DNA of 64,000 nt from Acutalibacter sp. 1XD8-36 (GTDB lineage: Bacteria > Bacillota > Clostridia > Oscillospirales > Acutalibacteraceae), in NCBI RefSeq assembly GCF_009917525.1, contig NZ_QZDU01000003.1, positions 1 through 64,000 on the forward strand, in the 5' to 3' direction. Shown here in pieces: positions 8,037 through 16,647 of the stretch. The translations under genes and the position numbers were made by a program. Under the pieces are notes generated by a model. It was not told the DNA's origin and did no database searches. It saw only the letters and a program-made list of their open reading frames with translations. Within the stretch, counting starts at the first letter, position 1. Every line of letters begins with the position of its first letter.

Positions 8037-8085
8037 CTTTCTGGGCAAAATACTCCTTTCTTTCTGGGCAGGTATGAGTTATAAT
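8037..8085 (+). promoter_or_regulatory. Probable promoter/operator of GH130 gene
   Basis: TATAAT at 8080-8085 with a weak -35 (TTTCTT, 8057-8062). An 11-bp direct repeat CTTTCTGGGCA occurs at 8037-8047 and 8060-8070, 23 bases apart, overlapping the -35, as an activator or repressor site might. Confidence 0.45.
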
Positions 8086-8124
8086 AGCCCTAAGCCCGGA
8101 TTATTTATTTTAGGAGTGATTTCT

Positions 8125-9126
8125 ATGGCAAAGATAATCGGCAGGCCCGCTCTGCCCAATATGCCCTGGCAGGACAAGCCCGCAGGGTATGAGAAACCCG
8201 TATGGCGCTATACGGAGAATCCGATTATAAAGCGCGACGCCATCCCCACCTCAAACAGTGTTTTCAACTCCGCGGTGGTGCCCTTCGGGGACAGCTATGC
8301 CGGGGTCTTCCGCTGCGATAACAGGGGCGTGGAAATGGATATCTTCGCCGGCTTCTCCAAGGACGGCATTCACTGGGACATAAACCATGAGCCCATCGTG
8401 TTCGAGGGGGAGAAGGACGTTATCCGTAAGGAGTATCGCTATGACCCTCGGGTATGCCTTATTGACGGCAAATACTATATCACCTGGTGCAACGGCTACC
8501 ATGGCCCCACCATCGGCATTGCCTGGACCGAGGACTTTAAGACCTTCCACCAGCTTGAAAACGCCTTTTTGCCCTATAACCGCAACGGCGTGCTGTTCCC
8601 CAGGAAGATAAACGGGAACTACGCCATGGTGAGCCGCCCAAGCGACACAGGCCATACCCCATTCGGCGACATATTCTACAGCGAGAGCCCGGACCTCTGC
8701 TACTGGGGCCGCCACCGCTGGCTCTTCGGCACCGCCAACGGCTGGCAGAGTAAGAAGGTAGGCCCAGGGCCAACCCCCATTGAGACCGACGAGGGCTGGC
8801 TGATGATTTATCACGGGGTGCTCAATTCCTGCAACGGCTTTGTGTACCGCTTCGGCACGGCCCTTTTGGACATTGACCGCCCCTGGATAGTGAAGGAGCG
8901 CGGGAGCTTCTATGTGTTTGGCCCCGAGGTGGATTACGAGCTCACCGGCGACGTGCCCAATGTAACCTTCCCCTGCGCCACGCTGACCGACCCCGAGACC
9001 GGGCGCATTACCATCTACTACGGCGCCGCGGACACTGTTACAGGCCTTGCCTTTACCACGGTGGACGAGCTGTTTGCCTATATGCGCAAGTACCCCATGG
9101 AGGTCGGGGACCAGGAGAACAAGTAA
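8125..9126 (+). CDS. GH130 beta-1,4-mannooligosaccharide phosphorylase-like
   Basis: A 333-residue five-bladed propeller enzyme of glycoside hydrolase family 130. Enzymes of this family phosphorolyse beta-mannosides to mannose-1-phosphate. Family features visible are WRYTENPII near residue 31, the segment [14 protein letters not shown], the central [20 protein letters not shown], and [15 protein letters not shown] near the C-terminus. The sequence suggests the RaMP2-type subgroup rather than mannosylglucose phosphorylase, but subgroup is a judgement by eye. ATG 8125 has TAGGAG at 8111-8116. It stands alone, with no transporter or epimerase beside it. Cytoplasmic; no signal peptide. Confidence 0.85.
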   Translation: MAKIIGRPALPNMPWQDKPAGYEKPVWRYTENPIIKRDAIPTSNSVFNSAVVPFGDSYAGVFRCDNRGVEMDIFAGFSKDGIHWDINHEPIVFEGEKDVIRKEYRYDPRVCLIDGKYYITWCNGYHGPTIGIAWTEDFKTFHQLENAFLPYNRNGVLFPRKINGNYAMVSRPSDTGHTPFGDIFYSESPDLCYWGRHRWLFGTANGWQSKKVGPGPTPIETDEGWLMIYHGVLNSCNGFVYRFGTALLDIDRPWIVKERGSFYVFGPEVDYELTGDVPNVTFPCATLTDPETGRITIYYGAADTVTGLAFTTVDELFAYMRKYPMEVGDQENK

Positions 9127-9144
9127 AGCTTTGCCCTATTGGGC

Positions 9145-9173
9145 TTGACTTTTTTCGACATATATGCTATGCT
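9145..9173 (+). promoter_or_regulatory. Sigma-A promoter of GNAT-DUF3795 gene
   Basis: TTGACT (9145-9150), 17 bp, TATGCT (9168-9173), about 43 bases before the start codon. Confidence 0.7.
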
Positions 9174-9176
9174 CTT

Positions 9177-9196
9177 TATAGAACGCACGTTCTATA
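9177..9196. promoter_or_regulatory. LexA/DinR-type operator
   Basis: The perfect 20-bp palindrome TATAGAACGCACGTTCTATA contains GAACGCACGTTC, which fits the Gram-positive LexA consensus GAACRNRYGTTC at every position. It begins 3 bases after the -10, over the transcription start, where bound LexA would block initiation. Confidence 0.65.
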
Positions 9197-9216
9197 TTTG
9201 AAAGGAGCGTAAGCAT

Positions 9217-10113
9217 ATGCCGAAAGACCAGTGCAGGGACTACAGCTATGAGAGCGAGCATTTCATTCTGCGCCAGGTAAAGAAGGAGGACGCGCCAGAG
9301 CTGCTCCGGTGCTACAGCGACCCTGCCGCCGTGGAGCTGATGAACAGCGACAACTGCGTGAGCGGGTTTCTCTTTCAGACCCTTGAGGAGATGGAGCGGG
9401 CTATCCATTTTTGGAATAACGACGTTTGGGCCTACGCCCGCCCCGCCGTTATAGACAGGGCGTCCGGTGAGGCCGTGGGCACACTGGAGGTATTCGGCGG
9501 GGACACAGGGGTGCTCCGGGTGGATTTGCGCCGGGACTACGAGAGGCCGGAAGTGCTTCGGGAGCTCTATACCCTGGCAGTCGAGCGGTTCCCCGGGGAT
9601 TTCCCCATGGGGGCCATGGTCACGAAGGCTGTGCCTGAGGCCGTAGCAAGGCGCGAGGTGCTGAAGGAGCTGGGGTTCTCAGGTCCTGAGGGGTTCCGGG
9701 AGTATGAGGACTACTACCGGAAGGCTTTCCCCACGGTGAGGCGGGAGCTGGGGATAGCCTATTGCGGCCTGGCCTGCTGTATATGCAGCGAAAATGCGGG
9801 CTGTCCAGGCTGTAAGCAGAACGGCTGCGCGGCGTATGCCGAGTGCGCGAACTATGGCTGCGTGACTGGGCGGGAACTTGAAGGCTGTTGGGAGTGCAGG
9901 GAGTTCCCTTGCGGAAGGGGGCTGCTTCAGAAGCCAAAGGCGCGCGCCTTTGCAGCCTTTGCCAAGGAGCATGGCGTGGAGAGGCTTATGGACTGCCTTG
10001 AGAGAAACCAGCGGGCGGGGATAGTCTATCATTATCCCGGGGGATTTACCGGGGATTATGACCTGCCCACAGAGGAGGAGGTACTGGACCTGCTGGAGAA
10101 CGGCAGGAGGTGA
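9217..10113 (+). CDS. GNAT acetyltransferase / DUF3795 fusion
   Basis: A 298-residue two-domain protein. Residues 1-165 follow the GNAT acetyltransferase layout (EHFILRQVKKEDAPELLRCYSD at the start, weak acetyl-CoA loop). Residues 180-290 are a DUF3795 domain, Cys-rich with at least 13 Cys in about 60 residues (CGLACCICSENAGCPGC ... CWECREFPCG), probably binding zinc or an iron-sulfur centre. Substrate unknown. The ATG at 9217 has AAAGGAG nine bases upstream. The LexA-type box at its promoter suggests DNA-damage induction, which is inference. Confidence 0.75.
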   Translation: MPKDQCRDYSYESEHFILRQVKKEDAPELLRCYSDPAAVELMNSDNCVSGFLFQTLEEMERAIHFWNNDVWAYARPAVIDRASGEAVGTLEVFGGDTGVLRVDLRRDYERPEVLRELYTLAVERFPGDFPMGAMVTKAVPEAVARREVLKELGFSGPEGFREYEDYYRKAFPTVRRELGIAYCGLACCICSENAGCPGCKQNGCAAYAECANYGCVTGRELEGCWECREFPCGRGLLQKPKARAFAAFAKEHGVERLMDCLERNQRAGIVYHYPGGFTGDYDLPTEEEVLDLLENGRR

Positions 10114-10137
10114 CCTCCATGGAAGAAAACAACTGCG

Positions 10138-10164
10138 GAGGACGCGCCGGGCTTGCGCGTCCTC
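10138..10164. other. Strong hairpin between GNAT-DUF3795 and kinase genes
   Basis: GAGGACGCGC (10138-10147) and GCGCGTCCTC (10155-10164) form a perfect 10-bp stem with a 7-base loop, followed by only a short T-rich run (TTGACTTC). It could be a weak terminator or an mRNA processing or stability element. Confidence 0.5.
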
Positions 10165-10190
10165 TTGACTTCTAGCGAAAGGGGGAGGCT

Positions 10191-11027
10191 ATGGTACAGC
10201 ATATTGACGGCGTGGCTTTTCAGATGGGGGAGCCCTTCGACTTCGGATTCCTCTCGAAATACGGCAGGGTGTTTAAGGTATTTGACGACCAGGACTCCGG
10301 TAATATCTGCTTTGGCACAGAGATGGACGGACAGCGGTACTTCGTGAAGTTTGCCGGGGCCCCCACAGCACGGTGCCCGGGTGAGCCGGAGGAGGCTGTT
10401 AAGCGGCTCAAGGCCTCGCTGCCGGTATACAAGGACTTGAGCCACCCAAACCTTATCCGGCTGATTGAGGCGGAGGATATGGGCGGGGGCTTTGGGATGG
10501 TGTTTCGCTGGGCAGAGGGGGACTGCATGGGCAGGATGTACCAGGAGGAGCACAGGCGCTTTATGGCCCTGCCTATTGGGGGCAGGCTGGAGGTTTTTGA
10601 CAGGGTGCTGGACTTCCTCGGGCATGTGCACTCCATGGGTTATCTGGCGGTGGATTTTTATGACGGCAGCATTATGTATGATTTTGCCAGCGGCAAAACC
10701 ACCTTCTGTGATGTGGATTTCTTTGTGAAGAAGCCCTATATTAACACAATGGGCCGCATGTGGGGTAGCTCGAGGTTTATGTCGCCGGAGGAGTTCCGGC
10801 TGGGAGCGGAGATAGACGAGGTGACGAATGTGTACACCGCCGGGGCCATGGCCTTTGCCCTCCTGGGCAATTACAGCCGGGAGCAGAAGGACTGGACCCT
10901 GGGGGAGGGGCTCTTTAAGCTGGCGCGCAGGGCGGTAAGTGACAACAGGGCCGAAAGGCCCGGGACCATCCGGGAGCTGCGGGAGCTTTGGCAGGAGCAG
11001 CTCGAGCTGTACAATAATCAAAAATAA
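10191..11027 (+). CDS. Protein-kinase-like protein
   Basis: A 278-residue Hanks-type kinase fold. Visible elements are the lysine of the ATP site (RYFVKFAG near residue 50), a HRD-like catalytic loop written LAVDFYDGSIMYD near 155 with Asp kept and His/Arg lost, and a DFG-like DVDFF near 180. Later come SSRFMSPEEF as an APE-like segment and a C-lobe ending RPGTIRELRELW. It lacks membrane or PASTA domains, so it is cytoplasmic. Key Lys and both Asp are present, so activity is plausible, possibly on a small molecule or tRNA-related target. The start has GGGGGAGG immediately upstream. Confidence 0.7.
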   Translation: MVQHIDGVAFQMGEPFDFGFLSKYGRVFKVFDDQDSGNICFGTEMDGQRYFVKFAGAPTARCPGEPEEAVKRLKASLPVYKDLSHPNLIRLIEAEDMGGGFGMVFRWAEGDCMGRMYQEEHRRFMALPIGGRLEVFDRVLDFLGHVHSMGYLAVDFYDGSIMYDFASGKTTFCDVDFFVKKPYINTMGRMWGSSRFMSPEEFRLGAEIDEVTNVYTAGAMAFALLGNYSREQKDWTLGEGLFKLARRAVSDNRAERPGTIRELRELWQEQLELYNNQK

Positions 11028-11076
11028 TTATTAATTAAATTATAAATTAAACTTAACGGAAAGGAAGACTGATGAT

Positions 11077-11640
11077 ATGAGAGAAAAAGCCCTGGCGCTT
11101 TTAAGAGAATATAACGGGAGCGAGGACCTTGTAAAGCACGGAATGCAGGTGGAGGCTATAATGCGGTACTATGCCAGGGAGGCCGGGGAGGACCTTGCAC
11201 CGGAAGGGGCCGAGTATTGGGGCTGCGTAGGGCTGCTCCACGACGTGGACTATGAGAAGTACCCGGAGGAGCACTGCAGGAAGGCCGTTGAAATATTGGA
11301 AGCGGCGGGGTATGACGGGGCTTTCATACATGCGGTTGTGAGCCATGGCTATGGGCTTGTCAGCGACGTGAAGCCGGAGCTTTATATGGAAAAGGTGCTG
11401 TATACTATTGACGAGCTCAGCGGGCTGATAAACGCCACGGCTATTATGCGGCCATCAAAGTCCGTGATGGATTTGGAGGTAAAGAGCGTGAAGAAGAAAT
11501 TTAAGGACAAGAAGTTTGCCGCCGGGGTGGACAGGCAGTTAATTTTGGACGGCTGCGAAATGCTCGGCACGGACATAGATACGGTTATCGGACAGTGCAT
11601 TATGGGTATGCGGGAAAACCATGACGAGATTGGGCTTTAA
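11077..11640 (+). CDS. HD-domain phosphohydrolase
   Basis: A 187-residue HD-superfamily protein. His in LVKHGMQVEAIM and the HD pair in LLHDVDYEKYPEEH supply the metal ligands, and a later HAVVSHGYG adds two more His. Proteins of this clostridial type are predicted metal-dependent phosphohydrolases acting on nucleotides or second messengers; substrate unknown. Cytoplasmic. It is 11 bases upstream of the NYN gene and probably cotranscribed with it. An AT-rich stretch (11027-11055) precedes it and may hold a promoter. Confidence 0.75.
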   Translation: MREKALALLREYNGSEDLVKHGMQVEAIMRYYAREAGEDLAPEGAEYWGCVGLLHDVDYEKYPEEHCRKAVEILEAAGYDGAFIHAVVSHGYGLVSDVKPELYMEKVLYTIDELSGLINATAIMRPSKSVMDLEVKSVKKKFKDKKFAAGVDRQLILDGCEMLGTDIDTVIGQCIMGMRENHDEIGL

Positions 11641-11651
11641 GGGTGGATAAT

Positions 11652-12452
11652 ATGGCAAACAACGACAGCCGCTTTGCGGTGCTCATAGACGCGGACAATG
11701 TTTCTGTCAGGTATATAAAGCTTATAATGGACGAGATTTCAAAGGAGGGTATAGCCACCTATAAGCGGATATACGGCGACTGGACCAACCCGGCGCTTAT
11801 CTCCTGGAAGAGCACATTGCTTGACAACTCCGTGCTGCCCATACAGCAGTACAGCTATACCACCGGGAAGAACTCGACGGACTCGGCAATGATAATCGAC
11901 GCCATGGACATACTGTATTCCGGCAATGTGGACGGCTTCTGCCTGGTGTCCTCGGACAGCGACTTTACAAGGCTCGCCGCAAGGCTTAGGGAGTCCGGCA
12001 TGATAGTGGTGGGCATGGGGGAGAGCAAGACGCCCAACTCCTTTATCGCCGCATGCAACTCCTTCAAATATCTGGACATTTTACATGCCGCCGAGGAGGA
12101 GGAGCCCGAGGAGCCCCAGAAGCCTGCTGCGAAGAAAAAGCCTGCGGTACAGAAAAAGGCTCCTCAGAAGCCCGTGAAGGCTAAGGAGGAGCCGAAGGAA
12201 GAGCCTAAGACCAGCCTCAAAACCATACGGAAGGCCCTTAGGAGCATTGTAAGGGAGAACTCCGACGAGGAGGACTGGATATTTATCGGCAAGGTGGGGA
12301 ATATCCTTGGAAAGCGGTATCCTGACTTTGACGTGAGGAACTTCGGCTTCTCTAAGCTCACGCCCTTCCTCGACTCCCTGGACATGTTCGAGATAAAGTC
12401 TGAGCGCAAGGATAAGGACAGCTCGCCGCAGATGTACGTGCGCCTGAAGTGA
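11652..12452 (+). CDS. NYN-domain RNase with OST-HTH/LOTUS domain
   Basis: A 266-residue protein. Residues 1-140 form a LabA/NYN PIN-like domain: VLIDADNVS with paired acidic residues, DSAMIIDAMD and SSDSDFTRLA give the metal-binding Asp set. A Lys/Pro/Glu-rich linker (about 145-185) leads to a C-terminal OST-HTH (LOTUS) domain (KVGNILGKRYPDFDVRNFGFSKLTPFL, quoted in part across residues 215-245). LabA-like NYN proteins are thought to be RNA-binding nucleases. ATG 11652 follows a GGGTGG ribosome site; a GTG at 11643 is less likely. Confidence 0.8.
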   Translation: MANNDSRFAVLIDADNVSVRYIKLIMDEISKEGIATYKRIYGDWTNPALISWKSTLLDNSVLPIQQYSYTTGKNSTDSAMIIDAMDILYSGNVDGFCLVSSDSDFTRLAARLRESGMIVVGMGESKTPNSFIAACNSFKYLDILHAAEEEEPEEPQKPAAKKKPAVQKKAPQKPVKAKEEPKEEPKTSLKTIRKALRSIVRENSDEEDWIFIGKVGNILGKRYPDFDVRNFGFSKLTPFLDSLDMFEIKSERKDKDSSPQMYVRLK

Positions 12453-12473
12453 TATTATAGTTAAATGTTCTTG

Positions 12474-12863
12474 CTATTGCTTTAGGTCCTGCTTTATCTG
12501 GGTGGTGGATATTTCGGGGGTGCGAGGCAGGTAGACAACCTTGCAGTAGTCCTTCAAAAAGTCGAACTTGCCCTCCCAGTCGTCGCCCATTACAAAGGTG
12601 TCCACCTTATAGAGCTGCACGTCCGTGACCTTCTGCTCCCAGTTCTCCTCGGGAATCACCAGGTCCACGTAGCGTATCGCCTCAAGGAGCCGCTCCCGCT
12701 CCTCGTAGGTGAAGTAGCATTTTTTATTCTTGCTGTTCCAGTTGAATTCATCTGTTGACAGGGCGACTATAAGGTAGTCGCCCAATTCTTTTGCCCTCTT
12801 CAGAAGGTTGATATGTCCGTAGTGTATCAGGTCGAAGGTGCCGTAGGTTATTACTCGCTTCAT
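12474..12863 (-). CDS. tagD: Glycerol-3-phosphate cytidylyltransferase
   Basis: A 129-residue nucleotidyltransferase that makes CDP-glycerol from CTP and glycerol-3-phosphate for teichoic-acid or related polymer synthesis. The CTP-binding GTFDLIHYGHINLL and the C-terminal RTPEISTTQIK motif are both intact. The length equals B. subtilis TagD. It lies 24 bases downstream of polA on the same strand and likely shares its transcript, although the functions are unrelated. Other tag/tar genes are not in the window. FAD synthetase or ethanolamine-phosphate specificity is less likely given the motif spacing. Confidence 0.88.
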   Translation of the reverse strand: MKRVITYGTFDLIHYGHINLLKRAKELGDYLIVALSTDEFNWNSKNKKCYFTYEERERLLEAIRYVDLVIPEENWEQKVTDVQLYKVDTFVMGDDWEGKFDFLKDYCKVVYLPRTPEISTTQIKQDLKQ

Positions 12864-12887
12864 ACTGTTATTCTCCTCTCCGGGCGC

Positions 12888-15455
12888 TCAGCCCTTTGCG
12901 TCGTACCAGGTCTTGCCGGCGTTGGCCTCAGCTACCATGGGCACGCTGAGATTTACCGCCTGCTCCATCTCCTCTGTGAGCAGGGCCCGGACCTGCTCCT
13001 GTTCATCCTCCGGGCACTCCACTATCAGCTCATCGTGGACCTGGAGTATCATCCGGGCCCGAAGGCCCTCCCGCTCCAGGCGGCGGCTCACCCGAATCAT
13101 GGCTATCTTGATGATGTCGGCTGCCGCGCCCTGTATGGGCATGTTACGGGCCACGCGCTCGCCGAAGGAGCGCATATTGAAGTTGCTGCTCTTGAGCTCG
13201 GGCAGGTACCGGCGCCGCCCGAACATGTCCTCAACATAGCCGCGCTCACGGGCGGAATCGGCCACCTCCTTCATGTAGGCGTCCACGCCGGAGTAGTTGC
13301 GCAGGTACTCCTTGATATAGGCGTCGGCCTCCTTCACGCTGACGCCTATATCCTGGGAAAGGGAGTAGGCGCCGATACCGTAGACAATGCCGAAGTTCAC
13401 GGCCTTGGCCCGGCTGCGAAGCTGGGAGGTGATGAGCTCCTGGGGCATATTGAACACTCTTGCGGCGGTGGAGGCGTGAATGTCGTGGCCTTTTAGGAAA
13501 TCCTCACGCATAGCCGGGTCGTTGGCCACGTGGGCCAGTACCCTGAGCTCTATCTGGCTGTAGTCCGCGTCCACCAGCACGCCATGCTCGGCTGCGAAGA
13601 ACTTGCGCAGCTCCCGGCCTATGGGGGTGCGCACGGGGATGTTCTGCATATTCGGCTCGGTGCTGGATATGCGCCCGGTGCGGGTCTCGGTCTGGTTAAA
13701 GCTGGAATGTATGCGCCCGTCGGGGCCTATCACCTTAAGGAGCCCGTCGCAGTAGGTGGATTTCAGCTTTGCTACGGTGCGGTAGCGGAGTATCTCGTCA
13801 ACTACCGGGTTCATGAGCCGCAGAGACTCCAGCACGTCGGCGCTGGTGGACCAGCCGGACTTGGTCTTCTTGCCGTGGGGCAGGCCGAGCTTTTCAAAAA
13901 GGGCCTCGCCAAGCTGCTTTGGGGAGTTGATGTTAAAGTCATAGCCCACCTGCTGGATTATAGAGCCATGTAGGGCCTCGACCTCGGCCTGGAGCTTTTC
14001 GCCGTACTCCCTGATACTCACGCTGTCCACATAGAAGCCGGTATGCTCCATCTGGGCCAGTACGAAGCTCAGGGGTATCTCGATGTTCTCCAAAAGCTCC
14101 TGCTGGTTATTGCCATCTATGGCCTTATGCAGGGCTTCGCAGAGCCCGGGCATTACGGCGGCGCAGTTATACTCCTCCTCCTCAAAGTCCGGCAGAGGCA
14201 CGGAGTATTCCGCGGCAAGGCGCAGCAGGTCGTAGCCTGAGGCCGAGGGATTCAGAAGGTAGGCGGCAAGGGCCGTGTCCATAGCCACGGACTCTATCCG
14301 GCATCCCATGGCAAGGGCCAGCCGGTGCAGGGGCTTGACGTCGTGGGTGTGCTTTTTAATGAGCGGGTTGGTGAAGAAGGCCAGCAGAAAGGCGCTGTCG
14401 GGAGTTACGCGCCAGAGGATGTCCTTATGGGCGAATACAATGGACTCTAGCTCCCCGGACTTCCCCCACTGGCAGAAGAAATAGGCGGCTCCCGCGTCCT
14501 CAAGTCTTGCCAGCATGGGCGCGCCGTCGGGAAGCTCTATGGTTTCGGGACGTCCGGCAGTTGCCGCGGCCTTCTGCACGGGGGCGGCGGTGAGGCCAAA
14601 TTTCTCTATAAGTGAGAAGAGCTCAAGGCGGACCATCGCGGCCCCGGCGCGCTGGGGGTCCCCGGAGGTGGGAATGTATTTTTCAAGCTCCGTATCAATA
14701 GGGGCGTCCCGGCGGATGGTGCCGAGCTCGTAGCTCATAAAGGCGTTTTCCCTTGAGGCCTCGAGCTTTTTGCGGGCGGCGGGCTTCATCTCCGGGTCGT
14801 CAAGACTGTTGTAAATGTTCGTGAGGGAGCCGTACTTCTGGACCAGCTCCCCGGCGCCTTTTGGTCCTATGCCGGCGACTCCCGGTATGCAGTCGGAGCT
14901 GTCCCCCTGGATGGCCTTCAGGTCTATCATCTGAATGGGGGTGACGCCGTACTCCTCCATTATCTTTGCCTCGTCGTATACGGTCACCTGGGGCTGGCCG
15001 AACTTGGTACTCATAAGCCGGATGGTGGTGGCGGGGGAGACAAGCTGCAGGCTGTCCCGGTCGCCGGTGGCTATGACGCAGGAATTGCCCTCCCGCTCAC
15101 AGGCGGCTGAGAGGGTGCCCAGGATGTCGTCGGCCTCCCAGCCCTCGCAGGTGACTATGCGGTAGCCAAGGTCCTGTAAAAGCTGCTGCAGAACAGGGAG
15201 CTGCTGGGCAAGCTCATCGGGCATGCCCTTGCGGTTTGACTTATAGCCGGCATACTGCCTGTGCCGGAAGGTAGGGGCGCGCATGTCGAAGGCGATGGCT
15301 ACGGCGTCGGGCGAGGTTTCGTCGTAGATTTTGCGGAACATGGTGAGGAAGCCGTAAATGCCGTTGGTGAAGTCGCCGGACTTGGTGGAGAGGAGCTTAA
15401 TGCCGAAAAAAGCCCGGTTAAGAATGCTGTTGCCGTCTAAAACCAGTAGTTTCAT
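12888..15455 (-). CDS. polA: DNA polymerase I
   Basis: An 855-residue family A polymerase for Okazaki-fragment processing and repair. The N-terminal 5'-3' exonuclease domain (MKLLVLDGNSILNRAFFG, then EADDILGTL) and the polymerase domain (DYSQIELRVLAHVA, KAVNFGIVYGIGAYSL, VHDELIVE) are complete. The middle domain keeps the fold but lacks the DxE metal ligands of a proofreading exonuclease, as in Bacillus and many Clostridia. The start at 15455 follows AAAGGAG; an upstream in-frame ATG at 15503 has none and falls in a repeat. Confidence 0.97.
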   Translation of the reverse strand: MKLLVLDGNSILNRAFFGIKLLSTKSGDFTNGIYGFLTMFRKIYDETSPDAVAIAFDMRAPTFRHRQYAGYKSNRKGMPDELAQQLPVLQQLLQDLGYRIVTCEGWEADDILGTLSAACEREGNSCVIATGDRDSLQLVSPATTIRLMSTKFGQPQVTVYDEAKIMEEYGVTPIQMIDLKAIQGDSSDCIPGVAGIGPKGAGELVQKYGSLTNIYNSLDDPEMKPAARKKLEASRENAFMSYELGTIRRDAPIDTELEKYIPTSGDPQRAGAAMVRLELFSLIEKFGLTAAPVQKAAATAGRPETIELPDGAPMLARLEDAGAAYFFCQWGKSGELESIVFAHKDILWRVTPDSAFLLAFFTNPLIKKHTHDVKPLHRLALAMGCRIESVAMDTALAAYLLNPSASGYDLLRLAAEYSVPLPDFEEEEYNCAAVMPGLCEALHKAIDGNNQQELLENIEIPLSFVLAQMEHTGFYVDSVSIREYGEKLQAEVEALHGSIIQQVGYDFNINSPKQLGEALFEKLGLPHGKKTKSGWSTSADVLESLRLMNPVVDEILRYRTVAKLKSTYCDGLLKVIGPDGRIHSSFNQTETRTGRISSTEPNMQNIPVRTPIGRELRKFFAAEHGVLVDADYSQIELRVLAHVANDPAMREDFLKGHDIHASTAARVFNMPQELITSQLRSRAKAVNFGIVYGIGAYSLSQDIGVSVKEADAYIKEYLRNYSGVDAYMKEVADSARERGYVEDMFGRRRYLPELKSSNFNMRSFGERVARNMPIQGAAADIIKIAMIRVSRRLEREGLRARMILQVHDELIVECPEDEQEQVRALLTEEMEQAVNLSVPMVAEANAGKTWYDAKG

Positions 15456-15486
15456 GAGGATACTCCTTTTGGGAAAATAGCGCGGT

Positions 15487-15551
15487 CCAGGTGCGCCAGG
15501 CACCTGGCAGGGTTCTTAGGGGCGGCGCCCCTAAGCTGCCGGAGGCCGTAA
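15487..15551 (+). repeat. Modular GC-rich dispersed repeat, copy 1
   Basis: Layout: hairpin CCAGGTGC/GCACCTGG, then CAGGG, then GGGGCGGCGCCCC, then GCCGGAGGCCGTAA. The last two modules recur at 30705-30765 with a different first hairpin. It lies between polA and dusB. This is the REP-like architecture seen scattered through many clostridial genomes. Confidence 0.65.
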
Positions 15552-15562
15552 ATATACCTATA

Positions 15563-15593
15563 CAAAGAAACCCCGGAGTGCCGTCTCCGGGGT
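15563..15593 (-). terminator. Terminator of yfbR-dusB transcript
   Basis: ACCCCGGAG (15570-15578) and CTCCGGGGT (15585-15593) form a perfect 9-bp stem. On the minus strand it is followed by TTTCTTT. Confidence 0.7.
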
Positions 15594-15661
15594 GAAGCCT
15601 TGCGCTTTACAAGTATATTTTAACACATATAAGCCCAAAATGCAAGGATAATTTTGGCAGT

Positions 15662-16636
15662 TTACTCCTCCTGTAGAGAGGAAATATACACATCCTGAAT
15701 GAGCCTATCAAGGTCCTCCATTGTGCAGAGCTCCCCGGAGCGCCGCCTGAACTCCGCAGCCCCGCGCATACCCTTTAAATACCAGCCCACGTGCTTGCGG
15801 GCCTCCAGCATGGCGCGGCGCTCGGTCTTGTATTCGCACATCATGGCGATATGCCTGCGCATGGTCAACAGGCGCTGGCTAAGGGGCGGGGGCGGCATGA
15901 TAAGGCCCGAGTCCCGGATATGGGCGTTGACGTCCCGGAATATCCACGGATTGCCAAGGGCCGCGCGGCCTATCATGAGCAGGTCGCAGCCGGTCTCGGA
16001 GAGCATACGGCTGGCTGAGAGGGGGTCTATAACGTCGCCGTTGCCTATTACCGGGACGGACACGGCATCCTTGACGGCCTTTATCACAGCCCAGTCGGCT
16101 GAGCCTGAGTAGAACTGCTCCCGGGTGCGGGCGTGGACGGCAATGGCGTCGGCCCCGGCCTCTTCACATATCCTTGCGACCTTTACGGCGTTTATGTGGT
16201 CCTTATCCCAGCCGGCGCGGAGCTTCACTGTTACGGGCAGGCCAGCCGCCTTAACAGCCCGGACTATCTCTCCGCACCTCTCGGGGTCCTTTAAGAGGGC
16301 GCTGCCCGCGCCCGAGCCCACTATCTTCGGGACTGGGCAGCCCATGTTTATGTCAAGGCCGGCGGGGGAGAACCGGGACATCCTCTCTGCGGCCCGGCCC
16401 ATACAGCCTGGGTCGTCGCCGAATATTTGGATGAACACCGGGCCCTCGTCGTGGGTGAGGTCCGCAAGCTCAAGGCTCTTGCGGTCGTTAAAGTCCAGGG
16501 CCCGGGAGCTTATCATCTCGGTGACGGTATATGCCGCGCCGATGTCCTCGCATATGCGCCGGAAGGCGGCGTCGGTGACCCCTGCCATGGGGGCCAGTGC
16601 CACCGGGCCGTTTATCTCTATGCTTCCTATCTTCAA
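15662..16636 (-). CDS. dusB: tRNA-dihydrouridine synthase
   Basis: A 324-residue FMN enzyme reducing uridine to dihydrouridine in tRNA. The TIM-barrel signature MAGVTDAAFRRI, the substrate motif DINMGCPVPKIV, the catalytic Cys in that motif, VHARTREQFYSG and the phosphate-binding GNGDV and MIGRAALGNPW are all present. Length and motifs match bacterial DusB. It starts 11 bases after yfbR and both probably end at the terminator near 15580. Confidence 0.95.
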   Translation of the reverse strand: MKIGSIEINGPVALAPMAGVTDAAFRRICEDIGAAYTVTEMISSRALDFNDRKSLELADLTHDEGPVFIQIFGDDPGCMGRAAERMSRFSPAGLDINMGCPVPKIVGSGAGSALLKDPERCGEIVRAVKAAGLPVTVKLRAGWDKDHINAVKVARICEEAGADAIAVHARTREQFYSGSADWAVIKAVKDAVSVPVIGNGDVIDPLSASRMLSETGCDLLMIGRAALGNPWIFRDVNAHIRDSGLIMPPPPLSQRLLTMRRHIAMMCEYKTERRAMLEARKHVGWYLKGMRGAAEFRRRSGELCTMEDLDRLIQDVYISSLQEE

Positions 16637-16647
16637 TGGGATACCTC

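Noticed and set aside
10119-10175. An 18-codon frame (MEENNCGG...) as a leader peptide
   Set aside because: It has an AGGAGG upstream, but the frame is explained by the hairpin at 10138-10164 and has no regulatory codon run.
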